Position numbers and translations under genes: made by a program. 64,000 nt of DNA from Apophysomyces variabilis. Its lineage: Eukaryota; Mucoromycota; Mucoromycetes; Mucorales; Mucoraceae. Under the pieces are notes generated by a model. That model was not told the origin of the DNA, made no database searches, and worked only from the letters and a program-made list of their open reading frames with translations. The stretch spans positions 6,453 to 70,452 of the forward strand of contig MZZL01000055.1 of assembly GCA_002749535.1 (NCBI GenBank), written 5' to 3'. Shown piece by piece: positions 51,086 through 62,640 of the stretch; positions within the stretch are counted from its first letter, which is position 1, and each line of letters opens with the position of its first letter.

Positions 51086-52020
51086 CGAATGAGAATGCGG
51101 AAGGATGAAGCTTGTGTTCCTCGGTGGCGTCAAAAACAGCACTTGGCTGTCGGCGGCGGGATTTTTTCGCGCTATCCGAAATCTTTTTGCATTTTCACCA
51201 ATGGGGATATCTGGGGTTACGGTGCAGCCAAATACAATTAATTGAAGTCTCATGCAGAATATATAATCTAACACTCCCAACCAACGCATAGAAGGGTAAT
51301 CTGGGCAGTAGATACGGTTTTTCTTGACTTAATGACTCTCCCATAGCATCAGCTCTGCAAATTGCCAAATGTAACAATCTAACTTTTTTGAGATTAATAA
51401 CCCGCGTTGATAACGGTCATATTGCTTTGATCTTTGATCCGTAACGAGTGTATTGACAGCAATAGGTGTACATGCAGCTGGGCACACACTAATTCAGCAA
51501 CTTAAAAGGATTCTTTAAGATAGCTGCTTTTCTTCTCTTATTCATATATCGACTACCCTGGAATCAAAAAATGGCGTACTTTACAATCAATTTTGTGATC
51601 TTTTATGCCCATTATGGCCGTTTTCACTGCTTCTATCACAAAGAAAAATCGAACTAGTTTAGGTAGGCTAATACAGAAATCGGATGACTATAATTCGGCA
51701 GGCTTTTCGAAGATGTATTTTCCTCAAATTAAAACTGTTGTAATTGCATTACAACGCACTTTATTATAATAACTTTAGTGATATTTATAAAAGCATCTTT
51801 GAACACAAACTTAGAAGCAACAACCAACTCGTATTCTCCCGGTACGCCGGGCCGGACTATGAATCTGCTTGCGGGTTCTCCGGACAAGCAGTTTATATAC
51901 AATTTCCCCGCTGTCTGTAGACACTCCTTTCTTCCTTAGTGTTTTAAGCGTCTTGTATCCCATCCAAGGGTTAAATCGTTACTTGCGACATAAACACGTA
52001 CTTATCCATCCATTGAAATA
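51086..52020. promoter_or_regulatory. Divergent URA6/RPP1 promoter region
   Basis: A 935-bp spacer. A TATA-like TTTATATAC at 51892-51900 lies about 120 bp before the RPP1 start and a palindrome CCCGGTACGCCGGG at 51838-51851 lies just upstream of it, a plausible core promoter for a highly expressed ribosomal gene. Confidence 0.5.
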
Positions 52021-52474
52021 ATGTCTGCCGAACTTGCTGTTGTTTATGCTGCCCTCATCCTTCAGGATGATAACGTCGAAATTACCGTAAGTCCAGCCAA
52101 CATAGAAAAAGAGAAACACTCCAAGAGACCATGCCATTCTAATCGTTTTTGTTGTATAGGCTGACAAGCTTCAGACCTTGGTCAAGGCTGCCGGTATTGA
52201 TGTCGAACCTATCTGGTTCTCTTTGTACGCCAAGGCTCTTGCCGGTCAGAACCTCGGTGAGCTCCTCATGAACGTTGGAACCCCTGGTGCTGGTCCCGCT
52301 GTCGGTGCTGGTGCTGCTGCTGGTGGCGCCGCTGCTGCTGAAGAAGCCAAGGAGGAAGCCAAGGAAGAGGAGAAGGAAGAGTCTGATGAAGATATGGGCT
52401 TCGGTAAGTGTACATCTAGGGTTGAAGAGCTATGAATAGCTGACATGAATTTCTTTGTAGGTCTCTTTGACTAA
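52021..52474 (+). CDS. RPP1: 60S acidic ribosomal stalk protein P1
   Basis: P1 pairs with P2 on P0 to form the lateral stalk of the large ribosomal subunit, which recruits and activates translational GTPases. Model: join(52021..52086,52160..52403,52461..52474), 107 residues. The N-terminal dimer domain ([38 protein letters not shown]) identifies P1 rather than P2. A Gly/Ala hinge, a Glu/Lys-rich stretch and the conserved stalk tail [11 protein letters not shown] follow. The last exon is only 14 nt (GLFD and stop), so the essential tail depends on the second intron being spliced. Codon use is biased as in ATP1. Convergent with the UPF0662 gene, 180 bp apart. Confidence 0.95.
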
Positions 52475-52654
52475 ATCAGCGAATTTCCACAATAAAAAAC
52501 AACAGTTTTACTTGCAGACTGCAAGAGAAAAAAAAGTGTTTATTCAATAGTCGCCACAATATCGTGGAGAATGTCGTAGCACTCGTTAAGAAGAGCCGTA
52601 CAAATTGCTTGGCCTAATCAATAGGTTGTTAGCATAGAAGATACGTTCGGCCTT

Positions 52655-54478
52655 TCAGGCTTTCCAACCTTCTGGAATATTGCCTTCGTTGTCGTAGAAA
52701 ATACCGTTGACGCGCATATTCTCAATGCTCGCCAACTTCATCTGATATCTACAAAAAAGTCGATCAGCCGGAAAAAAAGAAATAAGGAGAAAGGAAATAC
52801 GGGAACGCACGGATAGAGATCACGGGCTAGATGATATGAGTTCAGAGGGTGCAATCAGCATCTTTTGTCATGATATACCTGAATCTGGTTTTCCCCATTT
52901 TGTTACTTCCAGAAGGCATCGTCGCACCGTACTAAGTTGATTGTGAATGGGCATCAACGCTTCCGAGACGGGAACGTTTTCACTCAGCATTTTTGACATC
53001 AGACGGTAACATCCACGCAAGAGGAAGTTGATCAAAGTTTGGCCATCTGGAACGTTTGATTCAGCATCTCTGAATTTACCATTTGTTCGCAGTTTTTCGA
53101 TTTCCTGAAGTTGAAGCTGCAGCAAACAAAGAAGATTTGGCCATGCATCATCGATACCAATAGCTGTGAGATCGAAAGATTCTTACCTGAAATGCGTATA
53201 AGTCAGTCTCACGGAGCGTCCATTTATGCGTAAGCGCGAGTCTTTCTAGCTGAGCTTTGATGCTTTTGAGTCGATCTGCAATAGGCATCAATGATTCAGA
53301 GATATTGTCAGTTGATGCGATTAAGTCGTGCGTTTCTTCATATAAATGTTCCAGTAATCCTACGACAAGTGCTTGACCCTTTGATGCATCCCTTGGTAGA
53401 TCTTGATCAATATGACGAAGCTAAATCCTAATAAATGGAACAGCCAGTTAATTTGCTGTTATTTTTCCCACCTTATCCTGGAATGGATATATATCTTTTG
53501 CTGTAAAACCTTGTGGTCGTGAAGCTACAGCCGCCAGTTCGCGTCGTAAGGCTACTAACTCTTCATATAAGGGTTTTCTAGGATAATCAATTAGTAAAGT
53601 CGATGCAGTGCAGCCGTGTCCATACAATTCAGGAGATACTTCGTGAATCGTAGATAATAATGCGCTTAATGACCCCTCTGAATTTTTCAATATTAGAAAA
53701 CATTAGACAACCAAATATTAACGGGGTTCCAAAGCTCGAAACTTACTGCATTGAGCCAATTTTTGCTTCAGAAGATCGAGGAAACAACGCGACACATCTG
53801 CGCGGTCAGTATCAGCAAATATGATTGTTTCGACATCTTTCAGCCGGTCCTCGATTTCAGTCAGTATTGAATCAGTATATATACCCATTTGAGCTAACTG
53901 ATCTAAGTATCTCTGGGTTGCGTCCGTCAATTATCTACAAGTATGTATCTTGGCTTGTAGACGACATACCTCAATTGTGACCAATTGTGCATATACCGCA
54001 GGGCCTGGATAATGTAAGACAAAATTATCTTTGATCACAAACAATTTAAACTTACTTTCGCGGTTCCTCCCTATGCTCATAAAGAATAATGAAAGAAGAG
54101 ACATCACGTCGTCCAACACATCGTTCACTCTGTTTCGCGCACATGAGTTCCAAATCTCATTAGTCCGCAGATCTGTAAGCTTCTCCACTTGTTCTTCCGT
54201 TTCACGGTATAAAGCAGTGATAACGTCTGGGTTTATGTAAGAATCCCTATCCTTTTTTAAAGCGTATAGTTTATGTCGAATAGTAATCAGCGTTTCTAGC
54301 ACGGGTATTTCTACATCATCGCTTGCCAGGGTAAGTGTTCCTTTCAAAGGTGAATTCTATGGTTACCTTCCATCGGGATCGGTACGACAGTCATGTTGCG
54401 TTGTGTTTCGTTATGGAGAAGAGAAATGAGATCGACAGCGCTGGAAGCACTCGGGAAAAGGCTGTCACATTGAGGCAT
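52655..54478 (-). CDS. UPF0662/DUF2408 family protein
   Basis: This is a fungal cytosolic/nuclear protein family of unknown function. Model: complement(join(52655..52748,52811..52826,52879..53116,53187..53420,53472..53677,53747..53912,53970..54004,54056..54310,54367..54478)), 451 residues. Family marks: VLETLITIRHKLYALKKDR (about 42-60), LYRETEEQVEKLTDLR, LTEIEDRLKDVE, HGCTASTLLIDYPRKPLYEEL, LYEETHDLIASTDNISESL, and a C-terminal ENMRVNGIFYDNEGNIPEGW. The sequence is almost wholly helical. It contains a 16-nt microexon (52811-52826) and a 35-nt exon. The first intron is taken to end at 54311 (56 nt), since the alternative gives 26 nt. It lies head-to-tail 54 bp behind MED13, so its promoter must overlap that gene's 3' end. 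Confidence 0.88.
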
Positions 54479-54532
54479 GTTTAAAAAACCGATTGATATG
54501 TCCGAAACAATGCATACAATAAAACAAGTGTA

Positions 54533-57500
54533 TTATGTAACGACAAGGAGAATGCGGCAAAGCCGTTCCACAAGAACGATATGAACGGGTAGAAAATTAC
54601 TAGGTGATGGCATTAAATTTACGTACGAAAGGGCGTGGTATCGTTTGATAATGCTCCTCAAACATCGGTACGCTGAGCTCTTTGTCTGATTGCATACGAG
54701 ATGTATCTTAAGAAAACAGCAAGTCAAAAAAGGTACCGGTACAAATTATAAGGACTCACCTCTAGAACCAGCGGATTGCCTCCAAATTGTTCTCCGTTAG
54801 CACCTTCGTCCTTTGATGGCGAGTGTATCAAATAACCAGTAGCTAATGGGAGCATCCAGTCCTCTGGTTCCGTTGCTGAAGCCATAAGCGTTATCCCAAG
54901 CGATGCTCGCTCTCGCTTCCGTGTATACGCAATCCGATGGTTTAGCAACAGGATTTGTGTTGTACCAGGATCGGTAGTCTCCGTTTCATGCGCATTGCAT
55001 TGAGATGGCTCCGCTTGAGCCACATCAGGATATTGGCTGGACAAAGCATCTACTTGAAGTATGGATTCCATATCCACATTCAAGATCGCAACACTCTCAT
55101 CTTTGGGTATGATACAAGACCAGACTGATAGCAAGGTTAAGTCAAGATTATCCCTTCTGAAATCCAGCGTTACCTTTCAGTTCTTTCTCGAACATTAATC
55201 CAAGCTTCGCAATTACATACGTCCATGTCATTCCTGTACGCAGTGAGATCTCTTTGGTTCGGTTCCACGCCTCTTCAAAAACGCCCCACATCCTCCCTTT
55301 CGACGCAGCCTTGGTGGTGTTAAGCACAGCATATTCGAGCAGTTCACCCTCATTGTCGGTCCAAACTACAGCCATCCATTTCCTATCCAGACTGAAACAG
55401 TAGGCCATATGGATCGCTCTATGTGGGTCAAGTAGTCCGCAAACATTTTGGAAAGGTGGCTTAAGAGACAAAGGGATACTATCGGGAATTGTTTTTGCTA
55501 AAACAAATGGAGGAGTATAAGCTTCGGCAGCTCGTATATTTGCCTGCAAAGCATTCAAGTTATAATGTCATTTCATTAGATATACTATAACCTACTTGGT
55601 TGGAGTTTTTGCTAGTCAAAGTCTGGCACTTGCTATAGACTGAAAATGCAATAGACTTCAGGCCAAATTTGGTGTAACCAGCAAATGCAGAAGATCGTAC
55701 GACATGCTCTGCAGGCACCAATTGCATTACGGGGTTTGGCTTCCACCTGCTAGTAGCAGACATGTTGGACGTATAGGTCGTTATAAGTGCTTGAAAACAT
55801 GCACTGAGGTCAAGATGTGAAGACAGGGTCGACCCCGGGTTGATGATATAGATTACTGGAACGATACTATCTGTAACATAACTTGCTAACTTTTTCCCAA
55901 GTTCTCTGCAGGCTGCCATGTAACTCTTCATTTGCCGTTCGCCGAATGATTCTCCATACGACAGTGCTAGACCAAAAGCGTTAAATCGACGTCTACATAG
56001 GAAATCCATGGACTTACGTAACAATTGTATCGGTATGACTCCATGGATGGACGATCCATCATCAAAAGGCTGATGACTGCCTAAAAGACAAACTTCATAT
56101 ATAGTGCTTATATTTTTGAAAAATTCCACTGCTGCATTTTCGAATTCTTCATTCTGTGGACAGAGGGCGAAATATCGAATGGCTTTCTTGGGAGAATAAG
56201 GCTCCAATCTCAGTTTCTCCCAAAATGTAATCATTTGAGGGGATCCTTCAATAATATCATCTTGACGACATACAGCAATGTCTGGTGGCGATAATACTTC
56301 GAGGTTTGGCTCGGTAGAACGCCGCTTTTTAACTTGGTACTTCCCGTACTTTAACTGCGCTGGATTTGTTTCTATTTCCACATGTGATAAGTTTAATGAT
56401 ATAATCGAGGATTCACTTGTCATTCCACCTGCAAGATCATAATACTGCTGCACATTCAATGGCCCTTTTATCCTGCTAGAAGGAGAAATGGAAGACTGGT
56501 CCAAACAGAGCATATCCATAGGTTCCCGATCGGAAGCTTCATTCTGGTCAAATATGGATGAGAGCGTCATTTTAAATTCTTGTGCAACCTGCTTGCAATC
56601 GTTCGGAAGAGACGGCGCATGACCAACACCTGTGCATTGGCAGAAAGTGTTAAAGTGTTATTCTTTCTACCTTTCCTTTTTCCTTCCTTCACTCTTCCCT
56701 TTTTCCCTTCGTCTTCATTCTACCAAAGCCGACAAGACATACCTCCATACATGCTATGTATTATCTCCCGTCGGCGAGTAACAACTACAGCGGCGGATTC
56801 TCCTTCCGCAATCTCTCCGCTATAAGCGGCAGCTTCTAATCCACCGTTGAAAGGATACCCTCCCATCACTGCCTGTTGACAGAGATAATCTAATGACTTG
56901 TAATCTTCTTCAACAAGTTTCTTAGGATTTATGGACTTTGTCATGACAGCTTCTGAAAAAGGAACGTCATAGTCGAGAACCTGTTTGTGAACATGTGTTC
57001 CATATCTGGATTGCTTGATATCTCCAAACAACCGGCTAACGAACACGTCCTGCACATTTTTGATTGATTCCGACCATTGATCTTCCGATGCACTATCTGT
57101 GCCGATGCTACTTTCCACAGAATCGCTATCTGTGTCACTAGCGCTTTCATCTTCGCTTGAGCTTCCAGTTTTTTCATCTATTGTGACTACAATTGCGCTC
57201 TCTTGTTTTTTATCATAAATGTCAGGATCATCCCCTTTCTGAGCTGCTTTATGTTGCGCTGGAACATAATCAGGTCTGTATATGTCATACAATAGCTCGT
57301 CCTTCTTGACTCTGGGTGAACAATACATGAACTTTCCTCCGTCACAGTACTTGGTATCATCCACACCTTTGCGAAAACGGACTGGTGCAAATCCGGGAGG
57401 GATGACACAATGCTCCGCATCATAGACGATCTCAGATACTTCAGCCTGCTGATTTATGCATCCAGATACTGCACCTTCTACTCCTTCATTCTCTGGACGA

Positions 57501-59918
57501 TACTCGATTTTTTCTTTATCCGGTTGTGATGCGGCTTGGTTACCATCGGTCTCATGCGTTGATATTCGATGTCCCTCGTTTGTCAAACCCAAATCTTCCT
57601 CAGCTTGTACGTCCACAACCATCGGTTCTTCAATTAGTCCTCCGGCTTCTTTCAAGAAGTTGTCTATATCGACTTGTCCATTTGCGGCTACCGGAGGGAT
57701 GTCGCTCATAGCAAGCAATATTGGATCTTCTCCAACAACCATTTGTGTCTCCTCAAATACGGTATTGGCATTTTGGTGGTTGAACGTACTTTGCTTGTTA
57801 CCGCTTGGCTCAGCGAAGAAATCGAAATCTTCCTCTGTTACATTAAGATCGAAGTTGTCTAAATCACCCAGGCCATCATCCCATGGACCAGGTAAATCGC
57901 GCATCACCGTATCGACATTTTCGCTTCCATTCATAGTCATTACCATATCAAGACCATCGCCCGTCATGTGCATAGACGGAGATTCATACATCGTGATATC
58001 TGCAATGGGTTGTCCGTACGGCTGATGCAATGTCTCATTGTTCGCCACCGGTTCTTGATTTCCATTCACAATGAGACTTTTACTCATCATATCTGTCAAA
58101 GTATGCCCATTTTCATCTGCACCTTGTGCGTTTCCTAGACGCGTAATATCATCGGAGTGCGTATCGGTCGCTGGTGTAGCGTATATGGGCGACATCCGTT
58201 TCGGGTCTGAGGTCAATGGCGCTGTAATATCTGTTATTGAAGTTCCAGAAACAAAGGTGAGACGGCCAGCGTCACTGTTCTTGGAGTTTTCCGTATCTGA
58301 TACGAGGTCACTGCGACTAACGGGCGTTGCGATCGACTTGGATGCCATCAATGGACTTGCTAATATAGGCTCACTCATCACCTTTTGAAGTATGCTCTGG
58401 TTGGTTAACGCATCATTCATAGATAAAGTATCGAACACGTTCCAGAACGCGTTGCTTCTAGGATTAGCGTAATTCCAGTAATCTATATGTTGGAATGAAT
58501 TGTCCAGTGCAGGATTTTGTTCACCGTTCAGATTAGCAGACCATGCCCATCTACTCCATTTCTCGCCAATATCTTCACTAAGGCCACGATTACAGCCGAG
58601 GATTCCGTTTGTACCTGCTATGGTCGCTGGCACATATCTTGCGGACGTCGGAATAAACGCGAGACTGGTGGGATATAGTATAATATCACCGCTTGCGGTA
58701 CGAATGGATATTAAAGATGGTAATCGAGCTGTACTATGATTTTGCACAAGTTGGGAAATAGGTATATGGAACAATAGCGACCACTGGCGAAGCACATGCT
58801 CCTCCATTTGCGGAGTAATGACATTACGTGTAGGCGTGATTTGTGCATGCTCTCCAGAAGGACTAATAATAACTATAGTATTGCGTCAGTAAATAGCTGA
58901 ATATCAGTTTGGCCAACCGTTTACGTACTTTCCGTCCCGCGAGAATGAATATCTTGCATATTTAAAGGTCTGATACGCATTCTACGGGTATCGACTTGCA
59001 AAACGAGATTGCTACAATTCAAGTAAATATTATATGTACATCCCAACAGCGTTGTCGTCTCTCTTTGAAAACAGCGCTCGTTGGGTAAAATATCGTGGAG
59101 GACGTCTGAATCGAGGTAAGAGGGTGGGAAAACAAAGAATTCACCCAGTGAAATGGCACCTTTACGTAACATGGATCTAATAAAAGTGAATACATACACG
59201 TTTGTCGATAATGTCCCTGCCCTCTTCGATACTTACGAATGGATAAGGTTCTGGATGGCTATCACAAATAACTTGTATTCTTTTGCTACAGTCACCAATT
59301 TCGCTGAACTCGGTTGAGCTACAGGTGAAGCGGTGGGAGACAAGTCCTTGGAGCTGAGCTGGTCCCAGGTGAACGATCCAATCTTAAGCTCTATGATGCA
59401 AACTGTCAGTGTCCAAAAAATCTCCGTTCTATACTCCCGAATACCTTCCAGCGCATCCAGGTATTCGTTGGCATCAACAATCCCAGTGTGTTTGTCGTCG
59501 AACCAAAACACCCAAAGCTCCAGATCGATCCTGTCATCCTTGTTTTTGTCATGTGGCAAACTTGGCGGGTCCTGACCATTTGCAGAGCCAGAAGAGACTA
59601 ACCACATGCTTGGAACATTCAAATCGATGAGATTCCAGTACGCTTGGATAAGAATGTTTTCGCTCGGATCAAATGTAAGTTGCCGCCGGTACGCGTGATA
59701 AGGGGAGCGATGTGTATCATTAACAGCTGGACGTTTATTATCTTCACATTTGAGGAACTCCACGATCGATGACCGTTTGCATGACTGAGTGTATGCTCGG
59801 TAGCGTATTTGCGACACACCGCTCTTTTTCCATATGTGAAACTTAGCACGCGCTTATATGCATAGATCGTCAAATTTACCACTAGGAGTACGTTCGTTAA
59901 GCTTGAATTCGTCAGCAT
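54533..59918 (-). CDS. MED13: Mediator complex subunit 13 (kinase module)
   Basis: Med13 links the Cdk8-cyclin C-Med12 module to core Mediator and blocks RNA polymerase II binding. Model: complement(join(54533..54706,54760..55124,55174..55543,55596..56629,56743..58872,58929..59176,59237..59823,59880..59918)), 1648 residues. Marks: N-terminal SSLTNVLLV start followed by IRYRAYTQSCKR, the PSMWLVSS/ELWVFWFDD region, central PGFAPVRFRKGVDDTKYCDGGKFMYCSP (given by its ends: PGFAPVRF and GGKFMYC), a long low-complexity acidic middle, Piwi-like LLRKSMDFLCRRRFNAFGLALSYGE, and end HALSYVNLMPSPSNFLPVHI typical of the family C-terminus. The 13-codon first exon is chosen because the 56-nt intron restores the family start; reading on gives foreign residues. 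The intron at 56630-56742 is the longest reconstructed (113 nt) and purine/pyrimidine-skewed. Confidence 0.93.
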
Positions 59919-60660
59919 AAAGTATTTAAATAATTCATCTAAGAGGTTCGATGAGTGGCGTTGGAAAGGCGGTTAAGCCCTCTTTCCATAAATCTTGTGT
60001 TGTCTTTCTTGCGCCGTTTGAAAAACGCTCTTTAACAGACCTCCCGGAATTTCTTCCAATCGACCCAATTCCAACAGTGCGAATATGCTGGAATTAAATG
60101 TTGTTTAGCAACGTTTTCTTCTGTTTCTCCTCATTCTATAACAGTAAGAGGTAAAGAAAAAATTAGTTATAATAAAATTATAGCCCTAACTGACAGTATT
60201 TAGTTTCATGAACGTTTTTGTGCCTAAAGCCCCGTATCGCGTATTGACTTCGACTAATATCTGGTCTATTAGAAACATCGTCGTCTGTAAAGTCATGAAG
60301 AGCATATGTACCTTTGAAGATAAGGCGTTTGACAGGTCGACTTGCTGTAATGCTGCTTTAGAATATCTTCTATCTTTTTTCATTGAGTATGTTTAGTATA
60401 CTTGCGACAGAATTGTCATCGGCTGATAGAGCTCCTGTATGCGAACATATTCAAGGTTGAGAGTAAATCCGTTTCTAACTTGCACATCTTTGGATAACTT
60501 TGAGAGTATGCTCACCGAGGCACGTCCGATCAGATTAGCCTATTATAGCTCTTTTGATTTCAAAGAATCAAAGATCTTGGCGTCGCCATTCAACCTTTCA
60601 TGCCCAAAAGTCAGAAGCATGTTGGAAGAGACCAACTATATTGTATAATGGATAATGGAA
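59919..60660 (-). other. Unresolved coding-like patch upstream of MED13
   Basis: Several minus-strand segments look translated but I could not assemble one phase-consistent chain that I trust. They include ANLIGRASVSILSKLSKDVQ (about 60550-60490), NGFTLNLEYVRIQELYQP, SSKVHMLFMTLQTTMFLIDQ (about 60320-60260) and RLEEIPGGLLKSVFQTAQE (about 60060-60000). Stops separate the first segment from an upstream stretch (TAA TAG near 60552). It may be a small gene with several introns, or a decayed one. It also contains the MED13 promoter. Confidence 0.35.
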
Positions 60661-62640
60661 CAATATTTACGAGCTCCTATCATTTGATGACGGGTTGGCA
60701 AGAAAATTTTATTCTTACTAAAGAAGGCAGAAATGAGAGACCCAAGTTAGAAATTTACTAGCGGTTGTGGCCAATGTTCCTAGAAATTAGAACAGTGTAG
60801 ATATCTGCTTGAGTTTTGCCTTAGTTTGAGAGCCTCTGTTACGCTGTTTTTGTTTTTACGCATAGCTAATTATTTACAAATAAATAGCTTTTAAAGAACT
60901 GATATCGCGAGCGTTGCCTCTGTTGTTTGCCACACATTAGCGCAAATGATGCTTTGGCTTTAACGGAACCTAAACGCTTGTTTTCATCTTGCGTTTCAGC
61001 GCAGAATATAATCGATTCTACTTCCGAATATGAAATATGGGTAAAGTAGAAAGGTTTACACCGTCCTGTTACATTTGAGAAGAGAAGCACACGTGTGTAC
61101 CTATCCGAAAAATTGATTAATATTACAGAATTTACCTTACGACTAGAACGATTCTGAATTACTTATGGGACAATCTGAAGTTATATATTAGATGGCCTCA
61201 GACTTGTACGGGATGATCAAGGCTGAAAAATCGGACGGTTTAAGTATATCGTAGGAGAGGCAAATATCTTGTTAGACTTTGCAAGCTCATTAATCCATGA
61301 ACCGATGAAATTGTCAGTTATCTTATCCCCGTTTTCTTTTATGGATAAAACAACGCGTAACCGAATCTGACTGACTTGCGTTGTAATTATACTCCATGTC
61401 CAATACTAGAAGCACGCATTTTCGTGACATTCCGGCTATAAATCAGCGATCATCGTTTTGATTAATTACATATTTTATAATATTAAAAGGCACTCGGACG
61501 TTGGACGTTATTTTTGATCTTTAGATCAATAGAAAGTTCCGGATTTTAAAATTAAGAAAGTAGTTTACAGCGTAAAAAGTCTGTAGCTTTCCATCTGTTG
61601 TGATTGCATAAGTCTGCCATTGATATTAAAAATTTGACTTGCTCAGGTTTCTGTAATAGTAAAGCAGAGAAGAATGAAAAATGAAATTATAGTTCAATAA
61701 TTAATCGTATGGTAATACTATTTTTTTCGTTTCCATTTGTGTTGCCCTGCTTGGACTTGCAGTCTTACCTCTGTTTTGTAGATATCTGTATGAAGGTCTC
61801 CATTTGAGAACTCTTTCTGTCCTGTTTATACTTGGGTAGGATTTGGATCGATTCATAAACTACATGTTTTGGATATTATTTCACTGAGGTCGAATATCAG
61901 TACCCCTTTTTTTTCTGTTTCTTTAGTTCATTTAAACTTTGTTTGCGAGAATTAATGACCTGTGTCTCACTGTGGGAAATTTTTCGTCGGGTTTGTCGTT
62001 AGCTAAAGGAGACCCGAGGAACCCGACAAAAAACTTCTGATTTCCGACGAACCGGACGAAAAATTTTCCCATAGTGATCTGTTCCTTCTAATAGATTTTC
62101 TACTCTTTCATTTTACTTAGTCCTAGAAAAATTCTTTCTGAGATAATCGGAAAGAGCAGTTGTATCATCGAATGGCAAACAATAATAGTCAACTTTGATT
62201 TCTCTGTTTAAACCTTTCGTTCGACAAAAAGAGTATGTTCTTTGTCAAATTTGATTATTCAAGTTGCTTTTCTTCGTTTCCATACTTTTTCTCTCTTCTT
62301 TTTTTAATTGCCTTTATTAAGTTAAGGTTTGATCCGCAATCACTCTTATTTATACTCTATATTCTTTACCCATCTCGTCTTCCTCTAAACCACTTGTTTT
62401 AACCATTTTTATTTCCATTTTATATTATTACTGTTTGGACGTGCCACTTTAACCATGCTAACATGAAGACGGTTCCAATAATGACGATATATTTACATGC
62501 GACTATGAGGGGATGCGAATTAAAGAAATTATTACCTGGAAAAAGCTGAGAGAGTTAGAAATGTAGAGAAGTATGTCAAGGAAAAACAACAAGCTTAAAA
62601 ACATAGTGTATAAATTGACCATGTTTTCTATTCTCTATGA
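60661..62640. other. AT-rich gene-poor interval
   Basis: About 2 kb of AT-rich sequence with many short stops and no supported gene. It contains the inverted-repeat element at 61967-62077. Confidence 0.45.
61967..62077. mobile_element. MITE-like element with 33-bp inverted ends
   Basis: The left end TCACTGTGGGAAATTTTTCG (61967 on) and the reverse complement of the right end, TCACTATGGGAAAATTTTTC, match over about 33 bp with a few changes and one indel, and both continue into GTC-GGTT-GTCG. The whole unit is 111 bp and has no ORF, so it resembles a miniature inverted-repeat transposable element. A target-site duplication is not clear (flanks GTGTC and TCTGT). It could alternatively be a long regulatory hairpin. 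Confidence 0.6.

Noticed and set aside
54341..54366. 26-nt intron in the UPF0662 gene
   Set aside because: Too short. A 56-nt intron ending at 54311 gives a better family match (PMEEIPVLETLITIRHKL by parts).
57456..58025. 189-codon plus frame within MED13
   Set aside because: Shadow of the Ser/Asp/Glu-rich low-complexity part of MED13 on the minus strand.
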